Shown here in pieces: positions 62,007 to 64,000 of a DNA stretch of 64,000 bases. Location of the stretch: contig NZ_CP058552.1 in NCBI RefSeq assembly GCF_013401555.1, positions 2,418,001 through 2,482,000 on the forward strand. Reading direction: 5' to 3'. The stretch's first letter is position 1. Every line of letters begins with the position of its first letter. Under the pieces are notes generated by a model. It was not told the origin of the DNA and ran no database searches. It worked only from the letters and a program-made list of their open reading frames with translations. The DNA is from Paenibacillus sp. E222. Lineage in GTDB: Bacteria; Bacillota; Bacilli; Paenibacillales; Paenibacillaceae. Both the position numbers and the translations under genes were made by a program.

Positions 62007-62383
62007 GTTGTATCCTCCTATTCTTAACCGGAATCGAGTTGTGTGTAGGACTTACTTACAGAACTACATAGAAAAGATGCGGTCATCTGCCGCTTCTTAT
62101 TATGGACTAACTCTTATTTACCCGGTGCAGCCTTCGCTGCGTACGTAAAGCAAATTTTTCATCAAAATGAGTCTTGTGACTCTATATGCATTGGGGACTG
62201 CGAACAGTCTCGAAATGTGAAAAAAATTACAACTCTATATATGATCAACACTCGAATAAGTCATGACAAAATATCGACATTTCAAAGCGATCACCTACTC
62301 ATTATAAACCTCGTGTCCCGGGGGTTCAATACACTGGGAAGAAAAAGGAGTTAAGGGGGAACGCGGAAACAGGCAAAGATGAC
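62007..62383. other. Intergenic region upstream of the yutM promoter
   Basis: No gene is seen. A CGCAGC/GCTGCG-type hairpin near 62125 and a GGGGTTCAAT stretch near 62320 were examined; the latter does not fold into a tRNA. Confidence 0.45.
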
Positions 62384-62412
62384 TTGAGCCCCTTGACGGG
62401 GTGGAGTATAAT
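62384..62412 (+). promoter_or_regulatory. Sigma-A-like promoter reading toward yutM
   Basis: TTGAGC (62384-62389), 17 bases, TATAAT (62407-62412). The transcript would contain the whole inverted-repeat element 62437-62602. Confidence 0.6.
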
Positions 62413-62436
62413 TTAAAGAAGAGTTAACGAAAGTTT

Positions 62437-62602
62437 GTTCAAAAAGTACGCTTTTGATTACGAAGGATGCCTAGCGGCATCTCAGCGTCGAATATGGGAT
62501 TCAGCCGAAATGTCCGTTGCTCACGTAGTTTTGCCTACGCTCCGCTACTCCATTTCTATCTTCATCCTATCTTCTTGGTACTGAAAAGCGCCCTTTTTGA
62601 AC
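62437..62602. repeat. 166-bp element with imperfect terminal inverted repeats
   Basis: The left end GTTCAAAAAGTACGCTTTTG and the inverted right end GTTCAAAAAGGGCGCTTTTC agree at 17 of 20 positions. Inside are further small hairpins (GATGCCTAGCGGCATC; GTAGTTTTGCCTACGC). It encodes nothing and forms the leader of the yutM transcript. It may be a dispersed element or a structured RNA. Confidence 0.62.
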
Positions 62603-62636
62603 ATGATTTTATATGAAAAAAGGAGAGTGACCTGGC

Positions 62637-62993
62637 ATGATTAGCATCAGCGAAACAGCTGCAGACAGATTGAAAGAAATGCTTGCACAGCAAGAGACAC
62701 CTGGTATGTTCTTGCGTCTGGGCGTAGCACCGGGAGGTTGTACCGGATTTTCGTACGCCATGGGCTTTGACGATAAAGAGTCCGATGAGGACCTCTATAT
62801 GGATATTCAGAATATGAAGGTTGTTGTAGAGAAGGAAAACCTGAAGTATTTGAATGGACTGGAAATTGATTTTGAAGAATCCGGTATGTCCGGCGGTTTC
62901 ACCATTCATAACCCCAACGCAGTAGCAACATGCGGCTGTGGTTCATCCTTCCGTACGAGAGAAGAAGCAGGCGTACCGGATAAAGATTGTTAA
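62637..62993 (+). CDS. HesB/IscA-type Fe-S carrier (YutM-like)
   Basis: A 118-residue A-type Fe-S protein with the three expected cysteines (GGCTGFSYAMG near residue 36; CGCGSSFR near residue 102). It carries Fe-S clusters to targets. AAAGGAG lies about 11 bases before the ATG. Its leader contains the inverted-repeat element and its transcript ends at a long hairpin 15 bases after the stop. It belongs with the NifU protein of this region. Confidence 0.94.
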   Translation: MISISETAADRLKEMLAQQETPGMFLRLGVAPGGCTGFSYAMGFDDKESDEDLYMDIQNMKVVVEKENLKYLNGLEIDFEESGMSGGFTIHNPNAVATCGCGSSFRTREEAGVPDKDC

Positions 62994-63007
62994 TAGTTGT
63001 GAATCGC

Positions 63008-63060
63008 GACCTCTATAGCGGATTAGTCTTGTACTAATTACGTTATGGAGGTCTTTTTTT
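63008..63060 (+). terminator. Rho-independent terminator of yutM-like gene
   Basis: A long hairpin (GACCTC, ATA, CG, ATTAGT with their partners) is followed by seven T residues. Confidence 0.85.
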
Positions 63061-63206
63061 GCGTGGTGGTTTGGTATGTACTTTGGTTGTTCATATTAAG
63101 GGGGAACCTGGACGCTTTTTATAGAGAGGTGAAGTTGACAATTTATGTTGTAACTAATATAGTTACATTATGAAATTTAACAGAGCCTAATCACAAAGGA
63201 GAGATT

Positions 63207-63851
63207 ATGATGAAGATTGGAATCATTGGCGCGACAGGCAAAGCAGGTAATTTGATTTTGAAAGAAGCGTTGGATAGAGGGCATGAAGTGACAGCAATCG
63301 TTCGTAATGCATCTAAGGTAGAAGATAAAAGTCTGAATGTACTTGAAAAGGATGTATTCGACCTCACGGCAGAGGATGCCAAATCATTCGACGTGATCGT
63401 TAATGCATTCGGTGCACCTGCCGGGAAAGAGAATCTGCATGTAGAGGCAGGACAAGCCTTGATTAACATTCTGAAAGAGGCGCCGAATACTCGTCTGATC
63501 GTTGTTGGTGGTGCAGGCAGTCTGTTCACGGATGAAACAAAAACATTGCGAGTAGTCGATTCTCCAGGATTCCCTGATGCATACAAAGCAACAGCAACCA
63601 ACCAGGGTAAAAACTTGCAGGATCTGCAAGCTTCTTCAGGTATCCAGTGGACGTTCCTTAGCCCGGCGGGATTTTTTAATCCAGAGGGTGTACGCACAGG
63701 CAAATATCAATCGGGTAAAGATCAGATTCTGATGAACAGTGAAGGCAACAGCTACATCAGCTATGCTGACTATGCCATCGCTTTGATTGATGAGATCGAG
63801 AACCCGCAGCATCAGAACGAACGCTTTACGGTTGTAGGCGAAGTGAAGTAA
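63207..63851 (+). CDS. NAD(P)H-binding, NmrA/YwnB-like protein
   Basis: A 214-residue atypical SDR: nucleotide motif GIIGATGKAGNLILKEAL, NAFGAPAG, LIVVGGAGSLF and SGIQWTFLSPAGFF. It lacks the YxxxK catalytic pair of classical SDRs, as in NAD(P)-binding quinone reductase or redox-sensor relatives (YwnB, YesF). AAAGGAG lies 6 bases before the first of two ATGs. An AT-rich promoter area precedes it (TTGACAATTTATG at 63135). It stands alone. Confidence 0.88.
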   Translation: MMKIGIIGATGKAGNLILKEALDRGHEVTAIVRNASKVEDKSLNVLEKDVFDLTAEDAKSFDVIVNAFGAPAGKENLHVEAGQALINILKEAPNTRLIVVGGAGSLFTDETKTLRVVDSPGFPDAYKATATNQGKNLQDLQASSGIQWTFLSPAGFFNPEGVRTGKYQSGKDQILMNSEGNSYISYADYAIALIDEIENPQHQNERFTVVGEVK

Positions 63852-63877
63852 TTGAATTGAACTGAAAGATGAAAAAT

Positions 63878-63916
63878 GGACGCCAATCATAATGATGATT
63901 AGCGTCCATTTTTTCT
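63878..63916. terminator. Rho-independent terminator
   Basis: GGACGCCAATCAT pairs with ATGATTAGCGTCC (one G-T pair), then ATTTTTTC. Confidence 0.88.
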
Positions 63917-64000
63917 TATGAAGTTGTAGTTCAATAATTTTCGAAGCTAGTGAGGTGTAACATCATCTATATTTGGATTTGCTATCAATTCTACGGACTC

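Noticed and set aside
62310..62335. T-loop-like GGGGTTCAAT
   Set aside because: No acceptor stem, anticodon arm or D-loop around it; not a tRNA.
63947..64000. Open - strand frame at the window edge ending TAG at 63947
   Set aside because: Only 17 codons are visible and open by chance easily; a gene end there is possible, since the terminator at 63878 could serve it, but it cannot be supported.
1..64000. CRISPR arrays, rRNA, tRNA, prophage structural genes, replication origin
   Set aside because: None was recognised on reading; no regularly spaced repeats or tail/capsid-type genes were seen.

Overview
The window looks like chromosomal DNA from a spore-forming, respiring Firmicute, most probably a Paenibacillus. 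The evidence is gene content and synteny: two alpha/beta-type small acid-soluble spore proteins (SASPs), YunB, YlbJ and a LytH-like endopeptidase, heme A and heme O synthases with a Sco-type copper chaperone, a T-box in front of trpS, a SAM-I riboswitch in front of metNPQ, and the futalosine-type menaquinone gene mqnE. Several blocks keep the Bacillus subtilis yun/yut gene order. The species is an inference; no rRNA gene is present.

Layout. 0-5 kb: 3' end of a Ktr/Trk K+ regulator, a TrmH-type RNA methyltransferase, an ECF sigma factor with an overlapping anti-sigma-like gene, and an AraC regulator divergent from a Gfo/Idh/MocA dehydrogenase. 5.0-5.9 kb: a decayed chimera of a GH88-type hydrolase and an AraC C-terminus. 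6-10.3 kb: pentose-phosphate block (zwf, gnd, small transaldolase) with a structured dispersed repeat between zwf and gnd. 10.4-18.3 kb: yunB, lytH-like, lipA, yutD, NAD kinase, ylbJ, a 31-codon membrane peptide unit, a truncated globin, a DUF2225 protein and a YycC-like pair. 18.4-25.7 kb: oligoendopeptidase F, two inverted SASP genes around an aldose epimerase and T-box/trpS, and a YfhP-like membrane hydrolase. 26-31.6 kb: ctaB, sco, a Toprim protein, an MFS transporter, a membrane protein and a membrane transglutaminase.

31.7-42.1 kb is the accessory part. Two paralogous class B penicillin-binding proteins flank about 6.4 kb of AT-rich DNA. That DNA carries a small secreted protein, a likely group IIC intron remnant just after its terminator, a 26-bp perfect palindrome placed as an operator, a 762-residue protein (four peptidoglycan-binding-like repeats, a DUF1906/GH25-like domain and an unassigned C-terminal domain), an IS30-type transposase relic, a tandem pair of ribbon-helix-helix proteins and a MITE-like element. 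It reads as a mobile or variable island caught between duplicated cell-wall genes.

42.2-64 kb returns to core genes: an MntR-box-preceded manganese ABC transporter (mntABCD), a second copy of the structured repeat, a Cof phosphatase, DUF456, a YtgP/MurJ-like flippase, DUF2515, a thioredoxin-like protein with a WCGDC site, ctaA, a HEPN protein, the methionine importer, DUF2167, an SDR, the NifU/YuzB/YutJ/MqnE/YutM block with an inverted-repeat element in the yutM leader, and an NAD(P)-binding protein. No rRNA, tRNA, CRISPR array or complete insertion sequence was seen.
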